Positions 34,612 to 43,583 of a stretch of 61,000 nt of DNA are shown here, piece after piece; within the stretch, counting starts at the first letter, position 1; each line of letters begins with the position of its first letter. The position numbers were made by a program, and so were the translations under genes. A model generated the notes under the pieces. That model was not told the origin of the DNA and ran no database searches. It was given only the letters and a program-made list of their open reading frames with translations. This stretch comes from Bryobacter sp. (GTDB lineage: Bacteria > Acidobacteriota > Terriglobia > Bryobacterales > Bryobacteraceae): contig JALHNH010000041.1 in NCBI GenBank assembly GCA_022843625.1, positions 1 to 61,000 on the forward strand, read 5' to 3'.

Positions 34612-36242
34612 ATGTTGCCGGCCTACCGCCGCGCCCTGAAGTACGCATCGCCCTATTGGCCGCGCTTTGTCTGGGTCTTCACGATTGGCATCCTCGCCAG
34701 TTCTGTCGGATTGCTGCAGCCATATTTCTCAAAGCTGTTGATCGACGAGGCTCTCCTCAAGGCCGACTTTAACGCCCTGCTCTGGATCAGCGCTGCCATG
34801 CTCGGGGCAACCGTCGCGGGTTTTGTCCTCAACATCCTCTCCAGCTATGTCTATGTCCGCGCTTCTTCCGGCGTCCTCTTCGACATGCGGCTCGATCTCT
34901 ACCGGCACCTCCAGAGCCTCTCTCCTCGCACCTGGTCTGGCTTGAAAATGGGCGACGTTGTGTCCCGCATCAACAACGACATCTCAGAGGTGCAGCGAGT
35001 CACCTCCGACACTTTGATGGGCATCCTCACAAATGTCATCTTCTTTTTCGGAAGCGCGCTGATCATGGCCTCGCTCAACCGCAAACTGATGCTGCTCAGT
35101 CTGGTCGCAATCCCTCTTAGCCTGCTAGCCACCCACTTTTTTCAGGAACGGTTGCAAACGCGCGTTCGCGCGATGCGTGAACGAAGCTCAGAGATCGGTA
35201 GCTTCCTGCTGGAAACTCTCCTCGGCGTTCGCGCCGTAGTATCTTCCCGGGCTCAACCACGTAAAGAAGCTCGCTTCGCCCAAAAGAATGCCTCCTTTGT
35301 CGACGCCCTCCTGCAGATGCAAATCATATCTTTCATGGCGGGTGCCATACCCGGCACACTGGTAGCCATGGCTTCCGGCGGACTCTTTCTCTACGGGGGC
35401 AAGATGGTGATCGATGGCGAAATCTCGACCGGTTCGCTGATTGCGATCATGGCCTACCACGCCCGTCTGCTTTCCCCGGTGCAAAATCTCATGGGCCTTT
35501 ACACCTCGATGAGACCGGTGCAGTATCGCTTGAGCGCGTCTATGAACTCATCGATACAAAGCCCGAAATCACCGATCTGCCCGGAGCCATTGATATTCCT
35601 CCAGGCCCCGGCCAGGTGGAATGTCAAAACATCAGCTTCCACCATGGCACTACTGCCTTGTTCAACAACTTTTCACTGCACATTCCAGCAGGAACCATTT
35701 GTGCTTTGCTAGGCCCCAGCGGCATCGGCAAGTCCACACTGGGTGAATTGATTGGCCGCTACTATGATCCGGATTCCGGCTCCATTCTTCTTGACGGCCG
35801 GGATCTGCGTGAATACACAGTTGCCAGCTTGCGCCGTTCGATCATGTTGGTGGATCAAACTCCTTACTTGTTTCAAGTCACCGCCAGAGAGAACATATCC
35901 TACGCCCGCCCTGAAGCGACACAAGCAGAAATTGAAGCCGCCGCAAAGGCCGCAGCCATCCACGACCGCATCCTGAGCCTCCCGGACGGCTACGACACCG
36001 TTCTTGCCGAGCGTGGGCAAACTCTCTCTGCAGGTGAGCGCCAACGCATCGCAATCGCCCGCGCTTTGCTCGCCAACCCCGCAGTTCTGATTCTCGACGA
36101 ACCCACCTCCTCTCTCGACGAAGCAAACGAAGCCGCCATTGCCAGCACACTGGCCGAGGCCCTCCGAGGCCGAACCGCAATCCTGATTACCCATCGCGCT
36201 GGTCTCGCACGCATCGCCCATCAAATTGTAGAGCTTCAGTAA
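34612..36242 (+). pseudogene. ABC exporter (MsbA/LmrA type) split by a frameshift
   Basis: The first frame (from ATG 34612) encodes a complete six-helix exporter membrane domain up to LLSPVQNLMGLYTSM. Near 35515-35523 the homologous reading moves by -1 into the next frame, which continues VSLERVYELIDTKPEITD and then a full nucleotide-binding domain: Walker A GPSGIGKST, signature LSAGERQRIAIARA, Walker B ILDEPTSSLDE, His in THRA. The first frame runs on without homology to 35712, and an independent GTG start for the second part exists at 35616. A missing base in the assembly, a true mutation, or separate expression of two subunits are all possible. I see no slippery heptamer. It would export lipid or drug-like compounds as a homodimer. 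Confidence 0.85.
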
Positions 36243-36282
36243 CTATCTGCAGACGCCTTCCCCACGCGATACACTCACGGTC

Positions 36283-36753
36283 ATGACGGCAAGTATTAAC
36301 GGCAAGACCTACACCTTCGACACGCCCCCGGACCGGCCCCTGCTCGAAGTCCTACGCGAAGACCTCCACCTCACCGGCACCAAGTATGGTTGCGGCGAAG
36401 GCCAATGCCGCGCCTGCACCGTCCTCCTCGACGGCAAGCCCGTTACCTCCTGCCTCACTCCTGCCCGCCTCGCTGAAGGCAAAAAGATCACCACCATCGA
36501 GGGCCTCGCAAGCAACGGCCGTCTACACCGCGTCCAACAAGCTTTCCTCGAAGCCGAAGCCATGCAATGCGGCTACTGCGTCCCCGGCATGATCCTCCGC
36601 ACCGTTGTCCTGCTCGAAGCCAACCCCAAGCCTACTGACACTCAAATCATCGAAGCCCTCGATGGCAACCTCTGCCGCTGCTGCGGCTACATCCGCATCC
36701 TCGCCGCAGTCCGCCTTGCCGCCCAACGGGAAGGAGAATCCTCCAATGCATGA
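36283..36753 (+). CDS. (2Fe-2S)-binding subunit of a molybdenum hydroxylase (IorA/CoxS-like)
   Basis: A 156-residue protein carrying two 2Fe-2S clusters. The plant-ferredoxin-type cluster uses CGEGQCRACTVLLDG plus a later SC; the second uses MQCGYCVPGM and LCRCCGYIRI. This is the small electron-transfer subunit of xanthine-dehydrogenase-family enzymes such as isoquinoline 1-oxidoreductase. It overlaps the large-subunit gene by eight bases. No separate FAD subunit is present, as in the Ior type. Confidence 0.95.
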   Translation: MTASINGKTYTFDTPPDRPLLEVLREDLHLTGTKYGCGEGQCRACTVLLDGKPVTSCLTPARLAEGKKITTIEGLASNGRLHRVQQAFLEAEAMQCGYCVPGMILRTVVLLEANPKPTDTQIIEALDGNLCRCCGYIRILAAVRLAAQREGESSNA

Positions 36754-38662
36754 ACCCGAACGCTACGAACTCACCGAAGCCCCCATCTACGAATTTCAGA
36801 CCAACCGCCGCCAATTCTTCGAAGCCGCCGGCTTCATCATTCTCCTCGGCTCCGGTTCGCTACTTGACGCCCAGACAGCAGGTAAACCCCAGGCCCGTCT
36901 CAGCGTAGCCCCGGACGGCACCGTCACTGTCTATTCCGGTAAAGTCGACATGGGGCAGGGTGCTGCCACAGAGCTCGCCATGGCCGTCGCCGAAGAACTC
37001 CGCATTCCCCTATCGAAAGTCCGTGCCGTCCTCGGCGACACAGACCTCTGCCCCAACGACGGCATCACCGCCGGCAGCCGCACCACGCCTTCTACCATCC
37101 CCGAAGCCCGCAACGCAGCCGCAGCCCAGCGGGGCGGGGAACTCACTCCCCCATCCGCCTGGAAGATCCTCGGCAAATCTCATCCCGCCCTCAATGCAAA
37201 TTCCATCGTCACCGGCCAACACCAATACCCGTCCGACATCCAGCGCCCCGGAATGCTCTACGCCTCGGTCCTGCGTGCCCCTAGCTTCGGTGCCAAACTC
37301 ACATCGATCGACACCACCGTCATCAAAGAAGAATCCATCACCGTAGTCAACGACAATGGCTTTGTTGCTGTCGCCGCTCCAACATCCTATGCTGCTCGCA
37401 AGGCAGTCCAGTCTCTGGCAGCTTCAGCAGTCTGGCAACCCTCTCCCCACCCCTCCAGCGCCAAACTCTTCGAGGTCCTCAAGCAAACTGCCAAAGCCCC
37501 CAGAGAAAACAAAAAAGGCGACCCCGAAACCGCCCTCGCCTCTGCCGACAAAAAACTCAGTGCCACCTACCAGACCCCCCACATCCAGCACGCCCCCATG
37601 GAACCCCGCGCCGCCGTAGCCGAATGGGTCGACGGCAAGCTCACCGTCTGGACTGGCACCCAAAACCCTTTCGGAGTCCAGCAACAACTCCAGCAAGCCT
37701 TCCGCATCTCAGCCGACAAAGTCCGCGTGATTGAACCCGGCTCTGGCGGTGGCTTCGGCGGCAAACACACTGGCGAAGTCGCCATCGAAGCCGCCCGCCT
37801 CGCCAAAGAAAGCGGCAAGCCTGTGTCCCTCCGCTGGACCCGGGCCGAAGAATTCATGTGGGCCTATTCCCGCCCCGCCGGTCTCTTTGAAATCACTGCC
37901 GGTCTCAACGACAAGGGCCAAATTACGGCCTGGGACTTCGCCACCTACAACGCTGGCACTGCCGGCCTCGAATCCCCCTACAAAATCCCCAACTCGAGAA
38001 CCCGATTCCACCTCTGCGACTCCCCCTTGCGCGAAGGCTCCTACCGAGGCATCGCTGCCACCACAAACAATTTTGCCCGCGAATGTTTTATGACGGAACT
38101 TGCCGCCTTTGCCGGTCAAGACCCCCTCGACTTCCGTCTTAACCACTGCGACAACCCCAGACTCCGCGACGTCATCATCGCCGTCACAGACAAGTTCAAC
38201 TGGAAAGCCCGGCGCCAACAGGCCAAACCCAACACCGGCATCGGCCTCGCCGCCGGCTTCGAAAAAGGCTCCTTTGTGGCTGCCTGCACCGAGGTAAAAA
38301 CCGATCCTAAAACCGGCTTCCGCATCACAGACTTTCACATGGCGTATGAGTGCGGAGCCATCCTCAACCCCACCAATCTCCGCGCCCAGGTCGAAGGCTC
38401 CATCATCCAGGGCCTCGGTGGTGCTCTTATGGAAAAGCTCGATTTCGAAAACGGCCGCCTCACCAACGGCACCTTCACCCAATACAAGATGCCCCGCTTC
38501 CGCGACCTACCCCCGATCACCATCACCTTGCTCGACCGCAAGGACCTACCCGCCGTAGGCGCAGGTGAAACCCCCATTGTAGTAGTCGCCCCAGCGATGG
38601 CCTCTGCCGTCTCGGCGCTCACTAAATCTCAAAAACGCAAACTACCTCTCTGGCAATCCTGA
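36746..38662 (+). CDS. Molybdenum-binding large subunit of an isoquinoline-1-oxidoreductase-like hydroxylase (IorB-like)
   Basis: This protein of about 638 residues has a twin-arginine leader (NRRQFFEAAGFIILLGSGS), meaning folded Mo-cofactor export to the periplasm. Conserved segments include MGQGAATELAMAVAEELRIP, GGGFGGKHTGEVA and the catalytic Glu in VGAGETP near the C-terminus. It is shorter than usual for IorB (around 700 or more), with part of the middle missing (after EARNAAAAQRGGE), perhaps a natural variant. The start at ATG 36746 has a GGAAGGAG upstream; the longer frame to 36605 lies within the small-subunit gene. The stop overlaps the next gene (TGATG). The substrate is unknown. 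Confidence 0.9.
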   Translation: MHEPERYELTEAPIYEFQTNRRQFFEAAGFIILLGSGSLLDAQTAGKPQARLSVAPDGTVTVYSGKVDMGQGAATELAMAVAEELRIPLSKVRAVLGDTDLCPNDGITAGSRTTPSTIPEARNAAAAQRGGELTPPSAWKILGKSHPALNANSIVTGQHQYPSDIQRPGMLYASVLRAPSFGAKLTSIDTTVIKEESITVVNDNGFVAVAAPTSYAARKAVQSLAASAVWQPSPHPSSAKLFEVLKQTAKAPRENKKGDPETALASADKKLSATYQTPHIQHAPMEPRAAVAEWVDGKLTVWTGTQNPFGVQQQLQQAFRISADKVRVIEPGSGGGFGGKHTGEVAIEAARLAKESGKPVSLRWTRAEEFMWAYSRPAGLFEITAGLNDKGQITAWDFATYNAGTAGLESPYKIPNSRTRFHLCDSPLREGSYRGIAATTNNFARECFMTELAAFAGQDPLDFRLNHCDNPRLRDVIIAVTDKFNWKARRQQAKPNTGIGLAAGFEKGSFVAACTEVKTDPKTGFRITDFHMAYECGAILNPTNLRAQVEGSIIQGLGGALMEKLDFENGRLTNGTFTQYKMPRFRDLPPITITLLDRKDLPAVGAGETPIVVVAPAMASAVSALTKSQKRKLPLWQS

Positions 38663-39558
38663 TGCAAACCAACGTCCTCTACACTCTTCTACTATCGACA
38701 ACACTCGCAGCCCAAGTCCGCCCCCTCCACACCCGCGACCTCACCCGTCTGAGCCAACCCCAAATCGCCGAGCAACTTCGCACAAGCGACATCATCTTCA
38801 TCCCCGTCGGTGCCGTCGAAACCAACGGCATCGAACCCAGCGGCCGCGATTACATCTACCCCCTCGCCTATGCCATGACCATGGCCGAAGAAAGCAAAGG
38901 CCTCTTCAGCCCTGGCCTCGTCTGGTCCTACCCCGGAACCACCAGTCTCGCCTCAGCTTCTATCTACGTCTCCCCGCAAGCTGGTACACAATTCCTCAAA
39001 CAACTCGCTCACTCCCTCTTGCGCCAGGGCTTCCGCCGCCAGGTCTACATCAGCGCCAGCCACGGCCCAGCCCCACTCACCGTCGGCACTATGGTCCGTG
39101 AGTTCTTCGAAGAAACTCAAGTTCCGATCCTCTATATCAATATGGACATGATCCTCCCCAAGCTGAGCCTCGACGCAAGACAACGCGAACGCCTCCTCTA
39201 CGGAGCCCACGCCATCACCAGCCGCCTCGAAGACCTCCCCCTCAAAGGCGATTACGGCCCAGCCGTCACCCAGGCCCCACCGGAGATCCCCGAAAACGAA
39301 GGCCTCAAAGAGCTAGGCAAATTGGGGCTAAGCGGCAGCCTCACGCTAGGCTCCTGGATTCCTCACTCGATGGCCCACGGCGGCGCAGCCACCCTGCCAG
39401 CCACTACGGCCGAACGAGAAGCCTGGGGCAAAGAAGGCACTAACCTGATCCGCCAAATCGTAAGGGAAATGAAAATCCCACAAGCCATGCAAGCCCTCCA
39501 AAAGCACGACCAGTTCACCCAGAAGTGGATTGTGCCTAAATCCCCCAAACGACCCTGA
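38662..39558 (+). CDS. Creatininase-family amidohydrolase-like protein, altered metal ligand
   Basis: A 298-residue secreted protein (leader LYTLLLSTTLAAQ). It follows the creatininase fold: IFIPVGAVETNGIEPSGRDYIYPL, SYPGTTSLASAS, YISASHGPAP, PHSMAHGGA. In canonical members the first metal motif is E-x-H-G-P-H-L-P-x-x-T-D; here it is E-T-N-G, with Asn replacing a metal-binding His, and the N-G-H-G-G-N motif reads A-S-H-G-P. Activity may be changed or lost. It is coupled to iorB-like by TGATG, so it may act on a product of the hydroxylase. Confidence 0.82.
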   Translation: MQTNVLYTLLLSTTLAAQVRPLHTRDLTRLSQPQIAEQLRTSDIIFIPVGAVETNGIEPSGRDYIYPLAYAMTMAEESKGLFSPGLVWSYPGTTSLASASIYVSPQAGTQFLKQLAHSLLRQGFRRQVYISASHGPAPLTVGTMVREFFEETQVPILYINMDMILPKLSLDARQRERLLYGAHAITSRLEDLPLKGDYGPAVTQAPPEIPENEGLKELGKLGLSGSLTLGSWIPHSMAHGGAATLPATTAEREAWGKEGTNLIRQIVREMKIPQAMQALQKHDQFTQKWIVPKSPKRP

Positions 39559-39569
39559 ACAAAATAGTC

Positions 39570-39598
39570 TTGACCCTTGATTCTGCACCAACTAAGCT
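39570..39598 (+). promoter_or_regulatory. Promoter of tail-collar cassette 1
   Basis: TTGACC, 17 bases, TAAGCT, with the start codon 37 bases further on. The same layout, TTGACC-17-TAATCT, stands before cassette 2, which supports a real shared promoter. Confidence 0.45.
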
Positions 39599-39635
39599 CA
39601 TTGAACCAAATGCAGCAATCAACTGGAGCCCAACC

Positions 39636-40676
39636 ATGCTTGACCCAATAATAGGCAGCGTCGTCTGCCTGGCCTTCGACTTTGTCCCCAAAGGCTGGGT
39701 CCCTTGTGATGGCACTCTTTAACCAGCACCTGAATTCCCACCTCTTGCCAAATATCTGGGCAACACCTACGGCGGCGATGGCACCAGCACATTCGCAGTT
39801 CCAGACCTCCGCAGTCGCGCCCCTCGTCACATTGGCCCCACAAACGTCCTCGGCCAAAAAGGCGGCACCGAGCAAGTCACCTTAACCCCGGATCAATCCC
39901 CCTCACACAGCCACAACCTCCAGGCCAGCTCCGCCCCAGCCAGTCTTGCTCAAACTTCCTTTGCTCTTCTCGCCCCTGCTGCTCCTCGTGGCATCAATGC
40001 CTACAGCTCTGCCACCAATACAACCCAACTCACCGGCACTGTAATCGAACCCCAGGGCATGGCCAGCCCGCAGGCTCACTCCAACATCCAACCCTTTTTG
40101 GCCATGAACTTCGTGATTGCCACCCAGGGCGTTTATGTCCCTCCAGGCGGACAATGGCCGGGCGACGATGAGCCATTTACGGGTGAAATCCGTATCTTTG
40201 CCTCCAGCACAATACCTGCCGGCTGGGTGCCTTGCAATGGCCAGCTTATCGCTATACAAACGAATCAAGCTCTCTACAGTCTCATTACCAATACCTACGG
40301 AGGAGATGGAATTTCTACTTTTCAACTCCCAGACCTTCGAGGCCGCCTACCTCTAGCCGCAGGTCAGGGCTCTGGTCTTTCTGCCTATACTCTGGGTGAA
40401 AAAGGCGGCCAGGATTTTGTCCCACTCAACATCGATCAGACACCCGAACACACGCATCGCGCTTTTGGCTCTCCCTCCCCGGCTGACGCCGCTTCCCCTG
40501 CAGTCAATCTCCTCTCTACTGAGGCTTAAATTTTTACCACCTCAGTAGAAAACACCGCTCTCAAAGCCGACGCTTTGTCCGTCGCCGGCAACTCCAACCC
40601 TCACGAAAACCGAATGCCTTCTCTCGCTCTCAATTTCTGCATTTGCGTCCAGGGGATTTATCCTACAAGGAGCTAA
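39636..40676 (+). pseudogene. Tail-collar (MdpB-like) long protein, interrupted by two in-frame TAA codons
   Basis: From ATG 39636 one frame of 347 codons encodes a two-domain tail-collar protein of the same length and layout as its intact paralogues at 41315 and 43584. It opens IGSVVCLAFDFVPKGWVPCDGTL, then hits TAA at 39720-39722, continues in frame with the collar core NTYGGDGTSTFAVPDLR, and carries a second collar domain (GEIRIFASSTIPAGWVPCNGQ). A second TAA stands at 40527-40529, where the paralogues have Gln (in QAQ-I-F). The frame then runs to the proper end CVQGIYP and TAA at 40674. Keeping the frame over 1 kb means the stops are recent or are tolerated. The downstream short gene starts five bases after this end. 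Confidence 0.85.
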
Positions 40677-40681
40677 TTATT

Positions 40682-41179
40682 ATGGCTTTTATTGCCGAAA
40701 TTCAAATCTTTGCAGGCTCCTATGCCCCACTTGGCTGGTATATCTGCGACGGCTCTCTTGTCAGCATCTCCGAATGCCCCCAACTCTTTCAGTTGATTGG
40801 TACCACCTACGGCGGCGATGGCGAAAACACCTTTGGTCTCCCAGACTTGCGCGACCGTGTCCCTTTCCACCTCGGTGCCGGCCCTGGCCTCGCACCGCTC
40901 AACCTGGCCCAGGCCGTAGGAGCCTCGACCGTCACGCTCTCCCTGGCTGATTTCCCAGCCCATTCTCACGATGTGATGGCTTCTACTCTCCCTCCTGTCA
41001 CGCCAAACTCGCTTGCTCTTGCCGCTGCACTCACCTATAGCCAATTCGACACCCCACCCTTGCTCACGCTCAATCCGGATTCCATATCTGGAAGTGGCCG
41101 CAGCAATCAACCCCACCCCAACGAGCAACCCTATCTCACCCTCTGCTTCGCAATTTGTGGGGCAGGCATCTACCCTTAG
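40682..41179 (+). CDS. Phage-tail-collar domain protein, short type (MdpB-like), cassette 1
   Basis: A 165-residue single-domain protein of the tail-collar/microcystin-dependent-protein family: FIAEIQIFAGSYAPLGWYICDGS, TTYGGDGENTFGLPDLRDRV, HSHDV, and the ending LCFAICGAGIYP. AAGGAG lies nine bases before ATG 40682. These domains fold like the collar of phage T4 short tail fibres. Their role in bacteria outside phage is not established. It forms a pair with the long gene just upstream. Confidence 0.88.
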   Translation: MAFIAEIQIFAGSYAPLGWYICDGSLVSISECPQLFQLIGTTYGGDGENTFGLPDLRDRVPFHLGAGPGLAPLNLAQAVGASTVTLSLADFPAHSHDVMASTLPPVTPNSLALAAALTYSQFDTPPLLTLNPDSISGSGRSNQPHPNEQPYLTLCFAICGAGIYP

Positions 41180-41244
41180 TGTTTCGCAAAAAATGGAGCT
41201 TTTACAAAAAGTACTACAAACGTAAGATTTTGCGCTTTTCTCCA

Positions 41245-41273
41245 TTGACCAACGGAATTAACTCCGCTAATCT
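41245..41273 (+). promoter_or_regulatory. Promoter of tail-collar cassette 2
   Basis: TTGACC, 17 bases, TAATCT, with the ATG of the long gene 41 bases downstream. It has the same hexamers and spacing as the promoter before cassette 1. Confidence 0.45.
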
Positions 41274-41314
41274 TCAAAGACCAGTGAGGCTATTATTGGC
41301 CAAACTCCCTCTTT

Positions 41315-42355
41315 ATGAATACTCTTGACGTAGGCACGATTATCTGTGTCGCCTTTCCAGGGTCCTTTACCGGCTACACCCCGTGTGACGGTCGGCTCTT
41401 GCCGATAATCGGAAATTCTCACGTATTCGCCTTACTTGGCACGCGTTACGGCGGAGACGGCACAACGAATTTCGCCCTGCCAGACCTCCGCGGTCGAGCC
41501 CCCAGGCACGTCAGCTCCGCAAACCGAATAGGAACAGCTAAAGGTAAGGAAGTGGAAACACTTGACGCCACTCAATTGCCTGCACATTCTCATGAAGCGC
41601 AGGCCGCCCACGGCTGGGCACTTCAGGCCGACCCAAAGGACAATCTCCTCGCGGCTGCGAACCCGCGCGGTGTAGACGTTTATTCTTACGTCGGTTCATT
41701 AAAACCTCTCGATTCGGCAGTGATTTCCTCAACCGGCTCCGGCCAGCCCCATGATAATATCCAGCCCTATTTGGCTATGAATTACCTCATCTCGGTGCAG
41801 GGGATTTATCCATCTCGAACCGGTAAGATGGATATCTGGGAAGGTTACCTGGGAGAAATCCGGCTATTCGCAAGCCATCAAATCCCCCCAGGATGGATCC
41901 CTTGTGATGGGCAGCTCCTCGATTCAGTTTCCAATCAGGCCCTTTACAGCCTCATCGGCAATACCTATGGCAGCCCGCAAGGCACTTCATTCAGACTTCC
42001 TGAACTTCGAGGCCGCTTGATTCTTGGTGCGGGTAGCGGCCCAGGCCTCTCACCCTACAAGCATGGTCAGCGCGGGGGTAGCGAAGCGGTTGCGCTCACA
42101 GAAGCCCAAATGCCAGCCCACAACCACACCGCCAATTCCAACACTCTCATGCCAATTTCAGGAGATCCAACCGGTAAGCTGATATCGGATCAGGCTCAGG
42201 TCTTTAACTCGCAGCCCAACAACACGAGTCTCGCTCCTGCCACCCTGAAGACTACCGGCAATCATGTCCCTCACAATAACATGATGCCCTTTCTCACCCT
42301 CACCTACTGCATCTGCGTAAACGGCCAGTTTCCGTCAAGTCTACAGACAGTCTAA
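41315..42355 (+). CDS. Phage-tail-collar protein, long two-domain type (MdpB-like), cassette 2
   Basis: A 346-residue protein with two tail-collar domains. The first starts GTIICVAFPGSFTGYTPCDG and contains RYGGDGTTNFALPDLRGRAPRH; it ends QPYLAMNYLISVQGIYPS. The second starts GEIRLFASHQIPPGWIPCDGQ, contains NTYGSPQGTSFRLPELRGR and ends FLTLTYCICVNGQFP. There is no signal peptide. It is the intact counterpart of the interrupted gene at 39636 and is followed four bases later by the short partner. Confidence 0.9.
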   Translation: MNTLDVGTIICVAFPGSFTGYTPCDGRLLPIIGNSHVFALLGTRYGGDGTTNFALPDLRGRAPRHVSSANRIGTAKGKEVETLDATQLPAHSHEAQAAHGWALQADPKDNLLAAANPRGVDVYSYVGSLKPLDSAVISSTGSGQPHDNIQPYLAMNYLISVQGIYPSRTGKMDIWEGYLGEIRLFASHQIPPGWIPCDGQLLDSVSNQALYSLIGNTYGSPQGTSFRLPELRGRLILGAGSGPGLSPYKHGQRGGSEAVALTEAQMPAHNHTANSNTLMPISGDPTGKLISDQAQVFNSQPNNTSLAPATLKTTGNHVPHNNMMPFLTLTYCICVNGQFPSSLQTV

Positions 42356-42359
42356 ACCC

Positions 42360-42863
42360 ATGTCAGCTCAATCCTTCTTCTACATCGGTGAAATCCAAAT
42401 CTTTGCGATTGACTTTATTCCTAGCAATTTCCTCCTCTGCGACGGCACCGTCTACGACATTTCCGACTACCCCTATCTTTTCGCCCGCATCGGCACTACT
42501 TATGGCGGTGACGGGGCCACTACATTCGCAGTTCCTGACCTGAGAGATCGAGTCCCCATCCATCGCGGAACTGGCCCGGGCTTCACTCCTCGCGCAATTG
42601 GCGAGCCCGGCGGTGAATCCGCCGTCACCCTCCAGCCCGGCCACCTTCCCGCTCACAACCACACTTGGAATGCCAATCAAACGCCTCCAGTTGCCATGGG
42701 TGGTGGCAATACACTCGGGGCAGCGCTCACTTACGCCGTGCCCGCCGGAGCAAACCTGGTTTCACTCGATCCTGCTACGATCGGCCCTGCTGGTGGCTCC
42801 CTGCCGCACGACAACGAGCAGCCTGCCATTTCGCTTATTTTTGCCATACGCCATGACCAGTAA
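42360..42863 (+). CDS. Phage-tail-collar domain protein, short type (MdpB-like), cassette 2
   Basis: A 167-residue single collar domain: FYIGEIQIFAIDFIPSNFLLCDG, TTYGGDGATTFAVPDLRDRV, HNHTW and the final HDNEQPAISLIFAI. The gap to the long gene is four bases, so both are translated from one message. It closely resembles the short proteins at 40682 and 44626. The 3' end is directly before the PEP-CTERM gene. Confidence 0.9.
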   Translation: MSAQSFFYIGEIQIFAIDFIPSNFLLCDGTVYDISDYPYLFARIGTTYGGDGATTFAVPDLRDRVPIHRGTGPGFTPRAIGEPGGESAVTLQPGHLPAHNHTWNANQTPPVAMGGGNTLGAALTYAVPAGANLVSLDPATIGPAGGSLPHDNEQPAISLIFAIRHDQ

Positions 42864-42914
42864 TTGTTCTGGCGAAGGCCAAACCCACAACCAACTCGGA
42901 GGATACAAACAACA

Positions 42915-43460
42915 ATGAAACAACTAAAACTCACCATCGCCCTCGCGGCCATGGCACTATTTACTACCACTGGCGCTCATGCTTCTCTACTCGGAGATAG
43001 CGTCACGCTGAATATTTATAGAGACGTTGCGTCGGTAAACGTATTGACACATACCGGTAATACCTCTGTCAGTAATGCTGTAGAATTCAGCGTCGCTAAC
43101 CAACCGACTCGTGTCCTTATTACCGAACCAGCCTCTTTCTTCTTCAGCGGCGAATCTCTCGACCTCACCAGCAACTCAATCAACCTCGTTTTTACTGCTG
43201 GGCTCCAGCGCACATTCGAAATTACGGGCATCGACGCAATCGTGAGCGGTGCCACGTCCTCGAGCGGTACGATCAGCAACATCTCTACCACTGCTAGCTC
43301 GGTCAGCTTCCTCTACACCGCAGGTGACACCCCTACAACCGGCACCGTAAACCTGACCTTCCGCGAAAGTGAAAATGAACCCGCTATCCCGGAACCCGGC
43401 ACCACTGCCCTCCTGGTTTCCGGCCTCGCTGGTATCTTCTTCTACCGCCGCAAGCGCTAA
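42915..43460 (+). CDS. PEP-CTERM sorting-signal protein
   Basis: A 181-residue secreted protein: a signal peptide (MKQLKLTIALAAMALFTTTGAHA), a Ser/Thr-rich beta-sandwich-like body (many T-S-S and S-G-T), and a C-terminal PEP-CTERM tripartite signal (PEPGTTALLVSGLAGIFFYRRKR), which is recognised and cleaved by an exosortase in Gram-negative bacteria with exopolysaccharide loci. No exosortase is in the window. GGAGG lies before ATG 42915; the frame extends to 42864, but those codons have no signal-peptide character. It sits between cassettes 2 and 3 and ends in a strong terminator. Confidence 0.9.
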   Translation: MKQLKLTIALAAMALFTTTGAHASLLGDSVTLNIYRDVASVNVLTHTGNTSVSNAVEFSVANQPTRVLITEPASFFFSGESLDLTSNSINLVFTAGLQRTFEITGIDAIVSGATSSSGTISNISTTASSVSFLYTAGDTPTTGTVNLTFRESENEPAIPEPGTTALLVSGLAGIFFYRRKR

Positions 43461-43468
43461 CCCAATCC

Positions 43469-43494
43469 AGGCCGGAGCATCACTGCTCCGGCCT
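43469..43494 (+). terminator. Intrinsic-type terminator after the PEP-CTERM gene
   Basis: A perfect 11-bp stem (AGGCCGGAGCA with TGCTCCGGCCT) around a 4-base loop TCAC begins nine bases after the stop codon. The following T-tract is weak (TTACTGATTT). It likely ends the transcript of cassette 2 plus the PEP-CTERM gene. Confidence 0.75.
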
Positions 43495-43531
43495 TACTGA
43501 TTTGCCCCCGGGATAGCAGCCTACACTGGTT

Positions 43532-43559
43532 TTGCCCTTTCCTCCAGATACTCTAACCG
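43532..43559 (+). promoter_or_regulatory. Possible promoter of tail-collar cassette 3
   Basis: TTGCCC, 16 bases, TAACCG lies 25 bases before ATG 43584. It resembles the cassette 1 and 2 promoters but is less exact. Confidence 0.25.
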
Positions 43560-43583
43560 CCACTTTCGCCTTGGATCTATTCT

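Noticed and set aside
35500..35530. Programmed ribosomal frameshift in the ABC exporter
   Set aside because: No slippery heptamer or downstream pseudoknot was seen, and ABC exporters are not known to use this; an error or mutation is simpler.
37709..38482. 257-codon minus-strand frame inside the IorB-like gene
   Set aside because: Glycine- and alanine-rich antisense shadow of a C-rich coding region, without family motifs.
39720..40529. Reassigned TAA codon
   Set aside because: TAA ends several other genes in the window normally, for example at 15955-area neighbours, 30879 and 43460, so the genetic code is standard. A local recoding cannot be excluded but needs protein data.
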